A DNA stretch of 64,000 nt from Rapana venosa (taxonomy: Eukaryota; Mollusca; Gastropoda; Neogastropoda; Muricidae), in contig CM054154.1 of assembly GCA_028751875.1 (NCBI GenBank), forward strand, positions 58,593,905 to 58,657,904, given 5' to 3'. The notes below the pieces were generated by a model. It searched no databases. It saw only the letters and a list, made by a program, of their open reading frames with translations, and had not been told where the DNA came from. A program made the position numbers and the translations under genes. Positions 21,915 to 35,199 of this stretch are shown in pieces. Numbering within the stretch: the first letter of the stretch is position 1; each line of letters opens with the position of its first letter.

Positions 21915-24479
21915 TGCAGGTGATAGACATGTATTTTAAATATGTATTTTTTTTTGGGTAATAATAATAAAAAAAGTAATAAAAGCTCACAATTGGTTAT
22001 TACTGCACTGACATGTAACTTCCTTTTTATGTTCCCGGAAAAGAAATATTAAATTTCACTTTAAATTTTTAGGGAAAGTTTGGTAACTCAAAAACCCAAG
22101 GGCCCAAATAACAAGAAAAAAAATTAATCCACTTTCTTTACCAAAAAAAAGTAGTGTAAAATTGGTCAAAAAAAAAAAAAAAAAGGGACAATTTGTTTCC
22201 AAATCACGGAGTCCGCGATCTGGTTTACTTCTCTTGGTTAGGCGGGTCATTCCAAATCTTAAATACGTCGCTATTTCCCCCAAGAAACCCTTCCCAAAAA
22301 AAATACATTGATAAATCATTCAAACATCTTTTTTTGCAATCGTCATAAATTGTGAATGTTTTGTGGAATACGAAAAATGGGGCAGTTTTTCTTTTTTCCC
22401 GGTTCGACTGTGGGAAATCGAAAACAATCGAAAGTCTTTTTAAAGTCTTCTTTTTTAAGACGCCAATTTTTTCGAAAACCCAGCATTTTTTTAAAAAAAA
22501 ATTTTATCGATGATCAAATTTTGAAACATTTATGAAATTTACCCGAAATCGAAAAAAATTTGTAATCCTTGAAAAGTCGGTTCAAGATCGGTTGCGATGC
22601 CCGTTGCCCTTGCCCTTTTGTTAACGAACTTTCCAGTTTGAACACTTCGTTTTTTTGGGTTTGCGGGTGAACGACCCCGAATACATTAACCCTTCCCTTT
22701 TTAGTAAAAAATAGGTCGTTTAGTTTGTTTTTCCCTTGAATTGGCTTTTTTAAGAAGGTTTTAGGATTTCGGGGGGGACGTTTTTTTTACCGTCAAAAAC
22801 CCCTTTTTTTGCAAAAATTAGCCAGTATGAAAAACTTTCACCCTCTTGGTTTCTACAAAAAAATCTAAACACTGATACCAAATATAGTGACAATAGTGTC
22901 TGTCCGTTTCGCATGGATTCAAAGTGGTCATTTCTTGAAAATTTTTTCCATGTGCACGAAATGGTGGCTGCGCAGGGTTTTTTTTGGGAACCCACCTCTT
23001 CACAGGCTTTGGAAATTGACGAACACAAGCCCCAGAAATAAAAAAGCATAATGAAAAGAAAAAAAAAGATTTAACTTTTTTTGGTTTACATGTTTTTTAA
23101 ACGTAAAACAGCCGGAGTAATAAAGGAAATGAAAAAACCAAAAATTTTCCCCCTTTTCAGCAATGATAACGATTCACTGGGGGCTGCCGCACCTACTTGA
23201 AATCTTCCCCCCTTTTTATTCTATTTTCATAGCTACCTTCCCCCCCCCCCTTAAAATGTAGGGGGGGTTTTTTGAAGGGGGGGGGCGGGAATGTTGAGAA
23301 GGGGGGAAAAAGGTTTTAAAACCCAAAAAAAAAAATTTTAAAAAAAAGTTAAATTGGTTTTTGGTTTGATTTGAATTTTTTTTTATTATTGAAAAAATGT
23401 TGATCGTGTTTTGGTGTTGTTTTAAAAAGGAAAGTTGATATTAAAAAAATAGAAAAAAAAAATAAAATAAAACAAAAAAAAAATTTTTAATATTTTATTA
23501 AAAAAAATGATTAGAAGGTGTTTGTTTTGGATTTTATGGGTAAGGTGTTGTGTTCGTAAAAATTGTTTCAGTTTCAAGCCCCAAATTGACGAATTGGGTA
23601 GAAGGCCAAACAGGGCATTAATAAGTCGGGGCCTTCTCCCGGCCTCCTTTTGCCTAAAGGGGTTGTCTCATGTGTGATTGGCAAATTTGATTGCTACCCC
23701 CACGTTGGGATTGTTCAAAGAACGTAATTTTTTTGAAAAAATTTTAAATTTCATTTTCATGAGTAATTTTTTTTCACTTTTTGTCATACCCTAAAATAAA
23801 ATTTAAACTTCAGCTTTTCTATTTGTTATCATTATAAGTTTTGGTGGCTTTTAAGCGCTCCGTCGCAATATTTCTACACACTGAAATTTTTAAGGGATCG
23901 AGAAATGCCAATTTTTTTACATTTTTTTGCCCTTTTTCGGATTTTTCGGGTTGGCCCTACACAACCTCCTCTCAATCTCATACAATTTAAAATCAGAAAG
24001 AACGAAAGATCAAAAATTTCTTTTTTCACTATGCTAAAAACATAGCCTTGATCATAAAGTCGAGTTTAAAGCATTTGAAAACATAAAGAATCACATTTAC
24101 TAGGTGCATGGTAATGGAAGTTGCGCGGTGCTGCCGACCTATTTTATTTGTAAATCTATCATTTGTTTAAGATGGAACTCAAGATTTTTAATCATTTTTC
24201 AATGAATAATAGGCAGCCAAGCACAAACTTTAAAATTATATATAAAAAGGGCCCTTATGTCACATCAACCAACCCAAAAACACACCATGTATACTCCATA
24301 AAAACCCTTTTAAATCCATAACTACCTTCCCCTCCCCCCTTTAAATGAAAAGAACAGTCCAAGGCCGCGCCGGGGCCCGTACAGTTAGGGCCCACCCACT
24401 TCACTTCTCTTAAATGCCCGCCCCAGCTTCAGTGAGGTGGATGTGATCAGTTTTGCGTCCGCCAAAGATTTTTTGTTTT
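21915..24479. other. No gene; low-quality, homopolymer-rich sequence
   Basis: Dominated by runs of A, T, C and G. Apparent frames are short and of biased composition. I see no feature that can be supported. Confidence 0.6.
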
Positions 24480-25000
24480 TTTTTTTGTTTTGTGCCTCAT
24501 CTCGTGACGTCCCCCCCCTCTGTTCCCTGCCGCCATTTCCCAAACTCCCCGCCAAGCCCTACCCCGATTTTTTATGTCTCATCCCCCAAATTTGGAGGGC
24601 CACGGGGGCCCCTCACTTTAGGCCGCCGTGGGGCCCCCCACCCGGGGCCCTACACTGCGTGGGTCACTTTTGGGGGTGTTCAGTGGTGCCTGTTCTGGTA
24701 ACATACCCCGGACACCACCCTAAGCCCCTATAACGGAGTATTAGCCAGAAAGGAGCCAATGAGGAGGGGCCCCCCCAGGGGAACCCCCACAACGTCCCCC
24801 AACGACCGTCCCTTTTGGAACCCCCAACCCCAAAGGCCCCGCACAAACTCCCCACCAAAGGAAAAACCAACGGGGTCCCTTTAGTAGGCAAGGGCCCACT
24901 CAATTTTTTTTTAAATGCGATATCTGGGGGGTGAAAAAAATTATGTGCTGTGGGTAAAATGTGTTTGAGATATTTTGACGGGGTTGTCTCTACCTTTTCT
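24480..25000. repeat. Dispersed repeat pair, copy 1 (partner 41,842-42,370)
   Basis: Shared order of words with the partner: TTTTATGTCTCATCCCCCA / TTGTTATGTCTTTCCCCCA, GGGTCACTTT.G..GTGTTC, AGTGGT.CC.GTT, GGACACC.CC.TA, a C-rich stretch, CACAAAC.CCCC, then ATATGCGCTGTGGG / TATGTGCTGTGGG. Both copies are noisy. Identity unknown. Confidence 0.6.
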
Positions 25001-26719
25001 TCATAAAAAATTCTTTGGTCCGCCCAAGAGAACAGAACCCCCTTCAGGTTGGCCAAAAATTTGAGCCCCCTTGCTCGTCCTTGTGGTGAAGTTGCTTTTG
25101 GGGTAGCTTCCCACTAACCCACAGCCCCACTCGGGTGGGATCGGCCGGGACCCCGAAAAATTTCCCATCTCATGGAAATAAACCCCAACCTTCCGAAAAT
25201 AACCCAAGGTGAACCCACCCCGGGCAACATGGAGGGGAACAATTAACCCTGAAGCGGATAAAAAAAAACTATTGCTTAAAATGAAAGTGTCCTTAGCTCT
25301 GAGTAAAAAACAAAAAGACTTTGAAAGTTGTTTGAAAAAATTTGTCAAAACGCCAACATCCCTCGTTGTAGATTGGGGTTTGAAGCCGAAGGGAAGGATG
25401 GAAACTTCCCGGCAAGCGGGCGGGGATTTACCCCAAATTTTCGATTTTTGCCATGAATTAAAAACCGGGGTTTCCTAAAATGTTTTTTTGGGAAAATTAA
25501 CCTCTACAGCTTTCGATTTTTGTATACATAAATAAGTGTTACTTCGATTCCCTGAAAATGCAAATTTTTAAAGTTGTTTTGAAAAAATGTTTTTTGGGGA
25601 AAATTCCCCTTCCCTCCACCCCCCTTTTTTCGGGTAACCTTTGAACCCCCGAAAAAGGAAAACCCCCTCCAAACGAATTGCTCCCTAGTGAGTTCCAATT
25701 TTAAAAAACAGAAAATAATTGAAAGGAAATTAACCCCCCTTTTAGACGAAAGGGTAAATTTAGGTTTCATTTTTTTTTTTTCCTTTTTTTGGGTTTGTTT
25801 TTTTTTGTTTTTTTTTCCTTTTCCCCCAAATTTTCAAAAGGGGAAATGTACATGCCTTTTTAAAAAAAAAAAAGTATAGATGAAACAAAAAAGAAGATAC
25901 AGAAAAAAACAAAGTATTGATCTTTTTTTCCCCCTTTTTTTGTGGGGGTTGTTTTTTGGTTGTTTTTCCCCCATTTCCAATTAAAGGAAAAAAACAAAAA
26001 AGAAACCAAAAAAAATGAAACAAAAAAAAGAAAGCTACAGAAAAAACTGTTTTTCCCCATTTCCCCCAATTACGGAGATTTTGTGGTGAGTAGCCATGTT
26101 GGCAAATCCGAATCCAGATTCTTCATCCTTAAGCCTTTAAAATTTTGACACTCCACAACTTCACCCACAAGTTAGCCCCCAATGTCTTTTCATACTCCCA
26201 ATCGCAGAAGAGTTCTGCTTTTCCCACTTTTTGCAAATGTGCTGACAGCCTGCTTCCTTATAGTCACTGCCATTTTTTTTGCACACCCCACTGCTGAAAG
26301 ATGCTCATGCTTAATGCTTTATTTGTACAAGCCACATGTTGTCACAGACTGTTTAATTCCATGAACTGCATTTTTTGCCTTTTCTGCACATCTGTCAGTA
26401 CCACCATGGCCTGTTTTAAAAGAAAATGAAAATTTTGCTGGCCACCCCTTTTAAAAATCATGCTTGATTTTTTCACCTCCCTGCTGCCCCCTGCTACCCG
26501 GAAAACCTTTATTGCCCTTTTTCCAAGTTTAAGGAGTTTTCAGATGGGGGATTTTTGGGTCTGTAAAAAAAGGGGGCGTCTACCAAATGTTCTTTAGAAA
26601 ACTGCTCACCAAAATTTTGGGGCACCTGCTGTACAGGGGTTGGGACAGCTTTTTTAAAAAGGGGGTTAGGAACGAAAATTTTTCTTTTTAAAGGGATCTA
26701 ACATGGGTTGGGGGGCCCC
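25001..26719. other. No gene; A/T homopolymer-rich DNA
   Basis: Contains dense T- and A-runs (25,760-26,060). Long Lys/Phe-rich translations reflect composition only. Confidence 0.5.
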
Positions 26720-27060
26720 CCTTTTTCAGGGGGTTGGGGGAAGTGGGGGACTTTGGGGTTTTGGGAAACGGACTGTGCTAAGGATTAGACACAGCTGTGA
26801 CATGGGGTTGGGGAAGACCCTTTTAACATGGGTTAGGGACTGCTGCTGTGACGGGGTTTTGGAAAACGGACGCTGACTCAAGGGATATAACACATCTGTG
26901 ACATGGGTTTGGGGAACATTCTTTGCAGGGGGGTTAGGGACCCCTGCTGGGCTTGGGGTTAGGGAACACTTTGTGAAGGGGGTTAGGGAACACGCTGTGG
27001 CATGGGTTAGGGACACACGCTGTGGCAGGGGTTTTGGGAACATGCTGTTTTGGGGTTGGG
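26720..27060 (+). repeat. Tandem repeat, unit about 36-40 bp, with GGGTTAGGG words
   Basis: About eight or nine degenerate units of the form GTGNCATGGGTTAGGGANC..CTG. TTAGGG occurs once per unit rather than in tandem, so this is a minisatellite and not telomeric DNA. Confidence 0.75.
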
Positions 27061-27289
27061 GGAAAACGATGCAACTTTTTCCCATTGTGAAAAAGGGGAA
27101 CGGGCTTCTCACTGGGGCAGTTGCATGTTGGTTGTCCAAAACAGAAACCCCCCCCAAATAGCGGGGCTTCTCATGAATAAAAGGGGAAGGGGCTTTTTCA
27201 ATTTTAAACATATGGAGAAAGTGCCAAATGAACGACCGTATGGGTTTCCCCCAAAAAAAAAAACCCTTTTGGAACAGAGGTTTTTGACT

Positions 27290-27545
27290 GGTGCCTTTGG
27301 GGGAACGGGGGGAAGGGGTCTTTGAATTTTCTGCAGGCCCCTGTGACGGGGTTTTTTAATTTCCCTGCATGGCCCTGTGCTGTGTGGCCTGTGAGGGCTT
27401 TGAAGTTCTGTGTGGCCCTGGATGGGGCCCTTTGAATTTCTGTGGGCCCTGTGACTGGGGCCTTTTTAAAATTTGTGTGGCCCCCTGTGAACGGGGCCTT
27501 TGAAGTTCTGTGGGCCCCCGTGACGGGGCCTTGAAGGCACTTTCC
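27290..27545 (+). repeat. Tandem repeat, unit about 34-40 bp (GGCCCTGTGACGGGGCC-like)
   Basis: Six or so units sharing TTTGAA.TTCTGTG.GGCCC..GTGAC.GGGGCC. The array begins shortly after the one at 26,720-27,060 and is unrelated in sequence. From 27.6 to 28.1 kb a looser pattern of GCAATTTG.TAAAG..GTTT words may be a third, very degraded array. Confidence 0.65.
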
Positions 27546-29689
27546 ATTACTGCAACCAGGGAGGGGGGGATTTCAGTGCTCCCCTGCTCACTGCAGTTGC
27601 TGCACACCCCAAAACCCTCCCCTGGCCCTTTTTTGTTTGGCGATTTTGTGCTTGCCCCAGAGCAATTTGATAAAGAGGTTTTTGTCCCAAAATTTTTCCT
27701 CTGCAAATATCCAAAGCAATTTGTGAAAGGGTTTCTGTCCCAAGTGGGCTTTTTCTTCACTGGACCTGAAGCGATTTATGTCTGATTAAGTGTGTTTGCC
27801 CATAGGCTTTTTGGCAAGGTCTGCATGATGTACCTGTGTCTGTTCAGCAAATCTTCTGAAGTCTTTCTTTTCTGTGGGGGCCTGTGTTTGTTCGTGTGCA
27901 ATTGTTGGGGGGATTTTTCCCCAATGCTACCTTCTTTGCTTTTGGAAACAATTTGCTAAAGAGCATTGCACTGTTTTCAGCTGGTTTGATCATCATTTTT
28001 TGTGACAGGTTCCCCTTTTTTACTTTGACTTGTGTTTGTTCATGTGAAACCCTGTGAGTGAATTCTGTTCTATACAACTTCCCTTCCCCCCATAAAATTT
28101 TTTGTGAAAGTGTGCCATCGCGGAACTTAGGCCAAACACGAACATTTTGCTAAAGTCCACCAAGTTTTTGCACAAAAATGGAGCAGAATGACGCTTGTGG
28201 TGGTGATGCTGGTGTGAAAGGACAGGGTTTCTGGCTGGGCTTCCTTTCTTCAAACTGGGGTCCAGAAAGATGCTCCACTGAAAATGTTTCCCGGGGAAAG
28301 AAAGGCCTGACGGGAGTGGGGGTTATTTGTTCAGCCTGTTAACGCCCCCAATGGGCGGAGATTTGTTCCCCTGTCAACAAAAAACATGAACATGTATGGA
28401 AAACCACTGCGTAAGCGCCGGAAAATTTTTTAACATTTCATTAAAATCTGATGTTAGAGGTAAACATTTTAAAATCATCTGTTTTACCATTGCGCCGGCG
28501 GCTGCTGGGTGTTAGTGTTTAATGTCAATTGTTGTGTTTCTCCTGGCCCTTTCCCCGGGAAAAATTTACATCCTGTTTCGGTCGGCACCAGATTTGATTT
28601 CAAACCATTTTTTTCAATATTATCTCTCTTCAAATATTTTAATTCATAATTTTCTTCTTTCGATTTATTTTAAAAAATTCAGTTTGATGATTTGTATTCC
28701 CCTTTTTGTGGGCCCTTGTGCCCCAAAGTATCTGACCCTCCCCCCTAAACTTTTCACTGTTCATGAACTAAAATCTCCCCCTCCCCACCCCCAGCTTCCC
28801 CTCCACTATATAAATCAACTGTGAAACATAAAGCATTGTCCTCCGGATTTTTTCCCCCTAAAAAGTTAAAAAGAAAAGATTTTTTCAAATTTAGGAATCT
28901 CTGCAGAAAACCCGCGGAACCGTGCAGCAGAGCATCCCGCAGCTGTTTCCCCTCATCCGTCTCCCCCACCTCTGCGTCACCCCCCAAACCCCCAAAAAAC
29001 CGCCGCAGACTCGCATTTTGTCCCCAATGCTCCCCTCAAAACGGTGCTCTAATAATATGTGTTCTAACATAATGTGTATCATAATGGTTTCAGACTTAAA
29101 TCCCCCGTTAAAGCCAGTCTTTCACCATTTTTACCCCCTGACTCGCCATCTTACCGGGCTGTTTTTCCATGCACACATCCAACCTTCCCCGTCCTTTCCT
29201 GATGTCCCCCTCAATCCCATCTTTCAACCTCTTTGCCTCCCTAAACCCCTTCACATGTTTTCTAAAGCGAAATTTTGTTTGCCCGAGGAAAACCCGCCTT
29301 TTCTTTCGATTTGATATCGAAAGAAATCGATTATCTTTCTCACAAAACCCGGTTTAACCCACAAGGCATGCCCCTAATTTTAAACAATGACACCCCCTGG
29401 TATACAACTTTTCTTTCCCCGCCCTTTCCGTGAGGTGGCTTGCCATTTTACAAAGACCACTGCCCCAGCCTTTTTTTCGCCATTTTTACCTATCTACCTA
29501 AATCTTTAAATCTGTGAACTAAACCCTCACCTTACCATTCATCCATTACTTTCTGCCCTTTACCGCCCACCTCCCAGCCGTAAAAAAAAATGAAATTTTC
29601 ATTTTTTCCTCAAAATTTTTCAATCTCCCTCATAACCCCTTTCTCCCAAGAAGCTGATCATTTTTGGTGTTTTAAATTTTTCACTTGAA
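27546..29689. other. No gene recognised
   Basis: Low-quality sequence. The part after about 28.9 kb, C-rich on the plus strand, could be the upstream end of LINE C, but no endonuclease motif was found. Confidence 0.45.
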
Positions 29690-32125
29690 AACCCAATCTT
29701 CTCGATGTCAAGCTCTTTTCTTTCTTTGTAAAATCACTCCCTTCCCCAGCTGTTTAATGAAGCAACAACAGTAGGTATACCCTTAGAGGCTCATCAGATG
29801 CTTCACAAGTCTCGTCCCTTTATCTCCGTCATGCCCTTTTGCTTTTTGTTTTTTTGCCATTCTTTTTTCCCTTAAACATTGAAAAACCCTTAAAAAAGGA
29901 AGTGCACCCGTCGTCCCCTCAAGGCTATTGACTTTTCAAATTTTCTTCCCAAGCTGCTGAACGCCTATCACAAAACCCCTGAAGACACTGACCCTTTAAC
30001 ACTATAAACCCATTTCAGCCAACTGCTTGATGAGCATGCACCTCCCAGACCATATTTCCCTGAAGGGCCCTTTCCCCCCATGGTACACCCGATTCGGTGA
30101 AAAGCGAAAACCCCGGACAACCTTACGGCAGTGGAAAAAAACAAAAAGAATAAAAAACACTTTTTGAAAAAAAACCAACAAAGTAAAGCCTTACTCCTCA
30201 CCAAAGGCAAATATACTCTGCTAAAGTTTCAAGCAAAATCCATAAACTTTTTCCCCTACCTAAATTTTTCTTGGTCTGCAAAGACAAGCCCTCTGCCTAC
30301 TTTCACAGTCCTTGAATTTCCCAGATATATTTTCTTTGTTCTTTACAAAGTCCGAAAACATTCGCTCCAGACTGGTCAGACCCCCTTTCCCCAACCCTGA
30401 CCTCTGACCCCCCAATTCTTTGGGCATCCTCCCCTTTCCTTTAACCCCAAAAATGAGGAAGAAATCGGGAAAAATTATAAATGAAATGACCATAAATCTG
30501 TGATCTTGATCCTACCCCTGCGTCTCTTTTCCACAGGCCTTCCGCAGTTTATACCAATTATCACAAAGATTAAAAAGTATCTCTTCTTTCAGGAATGTTC
30601 CTTCAGAACTCAAAAATGCAAAGAAAACCCCTTACTAAAAAAGCACGACCCGACCCCTAACAACTGAAAAATTCGCCCTGTTTCCCCCCCCCCTACTTTT
30701 CATTCCAAAGCCTTAAAAAAGTATTTAAAACAATCAACCCCATCTTCATTAAATAGTCCCCTTCCCCATTTCTTGCTACGGTAAAAATCAAGCACGGAAA
30801 ACCCCCCTTCCCATCATTAAACACGCTCTAACGTTTACTCGGGGAAAATCTCCCTTCTCATCTTTCGACTTATCGCAGCATTTGCTTTATAGTCACTCTA
30901 TCCTTTTCCCCCCCCAAAAACGTTTGGTATCAAAGGGTGCAGCCCTTCCCTGGTTTATTTCATACCTCCTGCCCAATTCCAGACGTCCAGTAAAAAAAAA
31001 TTTCAATCAATTCATGCAAAACGGAATGGGGGAGCCCCACAAGGATCATTTGGCCCCTGCCCTGTTCACTTTCCCCGTTCCCCTCTCATAAAAAAACCCG
31101 TCACCCAGATAAAACCATCTTTCACGTGAGACCTCGATTCAAAGCAGTGACACCCGAAAATTTCCCTTCTCTTTTGCCAAATATGTACTTTGCCTTCAAG
31201 AATTAAAAAATGGATGATAAAAAAACAGTTAAGCAAAATGCAGTAAAACGAAGTCTGATTAAGGGACCAAACCAAATCTTTTCCCATCACACAGATTCGA
31301 TAGTTTTTTGGAGTACATTTTCCCTTCCACTCGGGTAAGTATCTGGGGTTTGTTTTAAAAAACACACTCTCTATGCAAAAATTATCACCCGCCCTGCAGG
31401 CTACTATAATTACGGCGAAAAGTGCAATCCGAAAGTACCTGCCCCTATGCAATATCCAAACTTGTCACATCCTTATTTTTTTCACTTTGGACTATTGAAA
31501 TTTCTCTTTTGGGGGGTCGCCACATATCTACCATCCCTTCACGCATACAAAACTCTGCAGTTGTAAGTATCCCAAAAGAAAAAAATCTGGCATATTATCC
31601 ACCCCGCAATTCTCCACTGGTTGCCTTTTGCCAAAAGTACAAATCGTACCTCTTTTACAAATTCTCCCAAAAACGCACCCCCCTCCCTCCGGAATGTCCC
31701 CCCTGTACATCCTTCTTTCCTCCGCTCTGCTGCAGATCCCCTGGGCTTACGAATCCTGATTAAACCAATCCACTGGGGCCCGTCACCTTTCTTTTTTTGG
31801 TCATCAATTGTAATGATTTTCCCTCTTCCCTTCGTAAAAACCACTCAAACAGTTTTAAACCCACTCAAAACATATCTATTTCAAACCTAAATTTTTCCCT
31901 CTTGTTAAATCATATCTGTCCCTCCCTTTTAAAAAGCCAAAATTCCATCACCCTCTGAAATGTCCCCTTGTGTTGTGGTTGTGGTGTGCTTTTTTGTGTG
32001 CATGTGTGGTACATTTGTTTTGTTAAATATTGAAATCTTTGTTTTTTCTTGTGTGGGAGCGGATTAAGGGAAACGCTCTGATTTGTAAATTGCAAGTATA
32101 GGCTCTATAAATTCCATTATCTTTT
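29690..32125 (+). mobile_element. LINE copy C (CR1/L2-group), degraded
   Basis: Plus-strand copy of the LINE also seen as A, B and D. Linker LLDEHAP (30,023-30,043), start of the reverse transcriptase LLKKHDPTPNN (about 30,636-30,668), DHSIL-like and FGIKG (about 30,920-30,940), and a damaged VPQGS..GP region (about 31,030-31,065). C-terminal landmarks CAGATCCCCTGGGCTTACGA (about 31,733) and TTAAACCAATCCACTG (31,760-31,775) follow. Its 3' signature is TCTATAAATTCCATTATC (about 32,102-32,120). The plus-strand frame is shattered, partly by neighbour-base substitutions typical of this region, so its true coding state cannot be judged. Confidence 0.75.
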
Positions 32126-32689
32126 ATATCTTTTCGAAAAAAAAAAGGGAAAATAGAAAGACAAAAAAAAAAACAAAATACGAAATATGTTTTGATAATT
32201 TCATGCCCCAGAAAAAAAAACAGAATTTTCGATTTAAAGTGAGATGAAAGTTACTTTTCCCCAAAAGGGCACACCCCGCGGGCTAAAATAACAAAACCCC
32301 AAACTGGATTAACCCTGATTTCCGTCTAAAAAAATATTGAATCGATAAAGACCAGAATGGTCAAAACTTTTACTTTCACTTTTGCAACCCCAAAAAAACC
32401 GTTTGCGACAAAAGATTTTTTGGGGAGTGAAGCCCCGGTTTTAATTGCTTGTATTGCTTTTCATAGATATGCTTAAAGTGTCAAAGGACGCGAGGTTTAA
32501 TAGCAGGGGGGGTAGGAAATTTCATGAAAAGTACAAAGACATTTTAAGAAGGCTTTGAAAAAGAATGCTAGATAACTTCTCCAACTTTCCAAAACCAACA
32601 GGAAAGCACATTTTAAAATGTATTGAGCCATATTTATGTTTGAAACTAAAAAGGTATAAATTTTTGAACACAACCAAAATGCAGTCTTC
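32126..32689. other. No gene recognised
   Basis: A-rich low-quality sequence between LINE C and a satellite array. Confidence 0.45.
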
Positions 32690-33360
32690 ACAAGCAAAAA
32701 GGGTCTTCAGTATAGCTACACAGACTAGAAAAACCCCAGCAGCAGTCTTCAGTAAAGCTACAAACACCAGCTGCAGTTTTTCAGTAAGCTAGCAAACACC
32801 AGCAGCAGTCTTCAGTACGACAAAACACAGCAGAGTCCAGATAGTCCCGCAGACTAGCAAACCCAGCTGCGTTTTCAGTCCGTACGCAACTAGCAAAAAC
32901 CAGCTGCAGCCTTCATCCCAAAGCAAACACAGGCAGTTTCAGTTTAGCACAGCAATACAAACACAGAGGCCTTCAGTAAGCTACACAGACTAGCAAACCA
33001 AAGCAGCTTCCCAGTATAGCAGCAAACCCCACATGCAGTCTTCAGTATAGCTCAGCAGACAAAAGCAAAAACACCACATGCGTCTTCGTATAGAAAGCAG
33101 ACTAGCAAACACCAGCATGCCCCCCTTCAGTACAGCTAGCAAAAAAAAACACCCTTGAAGCCGCAGCTAGCAAACACCGCAGAGTTTCATTACAGCTAGC
33201 AAACCCAGCATGAGCCTTCAGAAGCTAGCAAACCCCAACAGCCTTATACAGCTACAGCAGATACAAACACCAGCATGCGCCTTCAGTACAGTACGCAGAT
33301 AGCAAACACACATCAGTCTTCAGTTGCTAGCAAACCCACATCATCTTCAGTACTGATAGC
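32690..33360 (+). repeat. Satellite array, unit about 30-45 bp
   Basis: Roughly 18-20 degenerate units of the form CTTCAGTA.AGCTAGC followed by AAACACCAGCAGCAG. Some units have an extra ACACAGACTAG block, making a longer variant. Unit length varies because of small deletions. Confidence 0.85.
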
Positions 33361-35199
33361 CGTGTGATTTCCCTTTTGATTTTCCACTAAAAACAACGGT
33401 GGTCTCCTCTTTTCGTTTCCCTTCCCTTTGCCCATTGGTTTTTTCACACAAGCAGAATGCTATCTTCAGATTTTTTGTTCATTTAGAAATAGCTAATTAG
33501 GGCCTTCATTGCATGGTCTGCATTTTCCCCAAATGATACTTTTTTTCAGTTTAATTTTTGCTCTACTCTTCTTTACAGTGTTTTTGGGGTTCCCAAAAAG
33601 CCCCCGTTGAAATGGGGCTTTGCATGGGGAAAAACGTAAACTATAAATTTTCCCTACATTTTGCAGGCATTAATTATGACCTTTGACTTCGCATGGCAGA
33701 ACTTTCTGGGGGTGACTGTTATCAACAGTGCACTGATTCAAGCGCGCCAAATCGGGCCACGTTTAAAGAAGAGACCCCTGGCATTCAGCTATCCTTGTTT
33801 AAACTGTAAATTTTCCAATGGCATAAAATAACATTTAACAAAAGGAATTTTTAAAACTTTGGCCCCCCTGCAAACATTCATAAAGGAAATGCCAAAATGA
33901 CATGTATCCAAAAAACTGACCCATAAACAAGAAAAAAACTAAATTTTACAAAACATGCGTGAAAATGGAAGTTCCGCCAACCTCATCAACAAACAAACAT
34001 TTAATCCAAGAAAAAACGTTTACAAATAATGTAAAAAATTTACATCTTTGCTTCTTCCTTTCTTCAGCCCCCTTGAAGTCATTGTGCAGGGCCCCAAAGA
34101 GTTTTTAACTCACCCTCTATCTCTATGATGGTGGTGTTGCTTAACCCTAGGCCTCTGCAAATGGTTATATCGATCTGCTCTGCAAATTTTTCTCTATTCC
34201 TTTTCCAGCCCTAAAATCCATTAATCTCCTTCCTTGCATTCTCTGAATCTTTAGCAAGGGAATGTACGATTGCTTTTTCCTGCAGGGCCATCCCAAACAC
34301 GCATTTCCTTCTTTTAAATGTCAGCGCCTTCAAGACCCCAGTTACCATCTGATGGTTTGGCTCACTTTTGAACATTGTTTTTGTGCAATTCAAAATTAGA
34401 TTTTTTAAGTTAAATTTTTTGAAAGTACCTCATTTGTATGGTTTAAATTTTTCCTTAATTAGATCGCTTAGGTCCATGTTTTTGTTAACTAAACAAAGGA
34501 AGGAACAATACGGGGGTCACTAAAAATTGCATATAAAAAGTGTGACGAATACAAAAAAATTTTAAAAGACAATTTTTGGATACATTTTTGAACTGTAAGA
34601 AACTAAATTATTAACCAGGGGCCTAAAGAAACCCCTTTTTATTTGTACCCTCTTAAAAAGCAGAATGTTTGGAAACATTTTTTGTCCCCTTTTTTCTTTT
34701 TTAAAACCTGCCGGCAGTATAAAATTCCCCCCCCAAAAAAACTTTGTTTTTGACCACAACTTGGGGGGGGTAAAAAAAAAAAAAAAAAATTTTTAATCTA
34801 ATTGAAAACGAAAAATGTTTTTAAACTTTTAAGCTTGGAAAAGATAGCCCGAGTGTTTTAATGGGTCTTGGTTTTGGATTCATTTTGTGCACTATCGTGC
34901 TTAGCATTTCATTTACCGCGATTTGACATTACATTTAATAATGAGATTAATTTTTGCAAAGGAGAGCTGACAATGAAATAATGGTAAATGACAAATGACT
35001 TACTGCCAAAGATCGTCACCCAGAGGGGTGGTCACTTTCCAAAAAATATAAATGTTTAAAAAAAAAGATATATCTATATATATATTTTTTTTATTTTGAA
35101 GTATTTTGTGTGGGTGTTGTGAATGATGATAAAATGTCAAAATAAAAGCGGGCATAATTGAATACAATATGAGATATCGAAGCTTTAATGTAAAATTTT
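33361..35199. other. No gene recognised
   Basis: AT-rich low-quality sequence with homopolymer runs; nothing assignable. Confidence 0.5.

Noticed and set aside
24437..25056. Open frames of 98 and 130 residues on opposite strands
   Set aside because: They overlap a noisy dispersed repeat whose second copy does not preserve either frame.
26898..27060. Telomere-like TTAGGG sequence
   Set aside because: TTAGGG appears once per 36-40 bp unit and not in tandem; it is part of an interstitial minisatellite.
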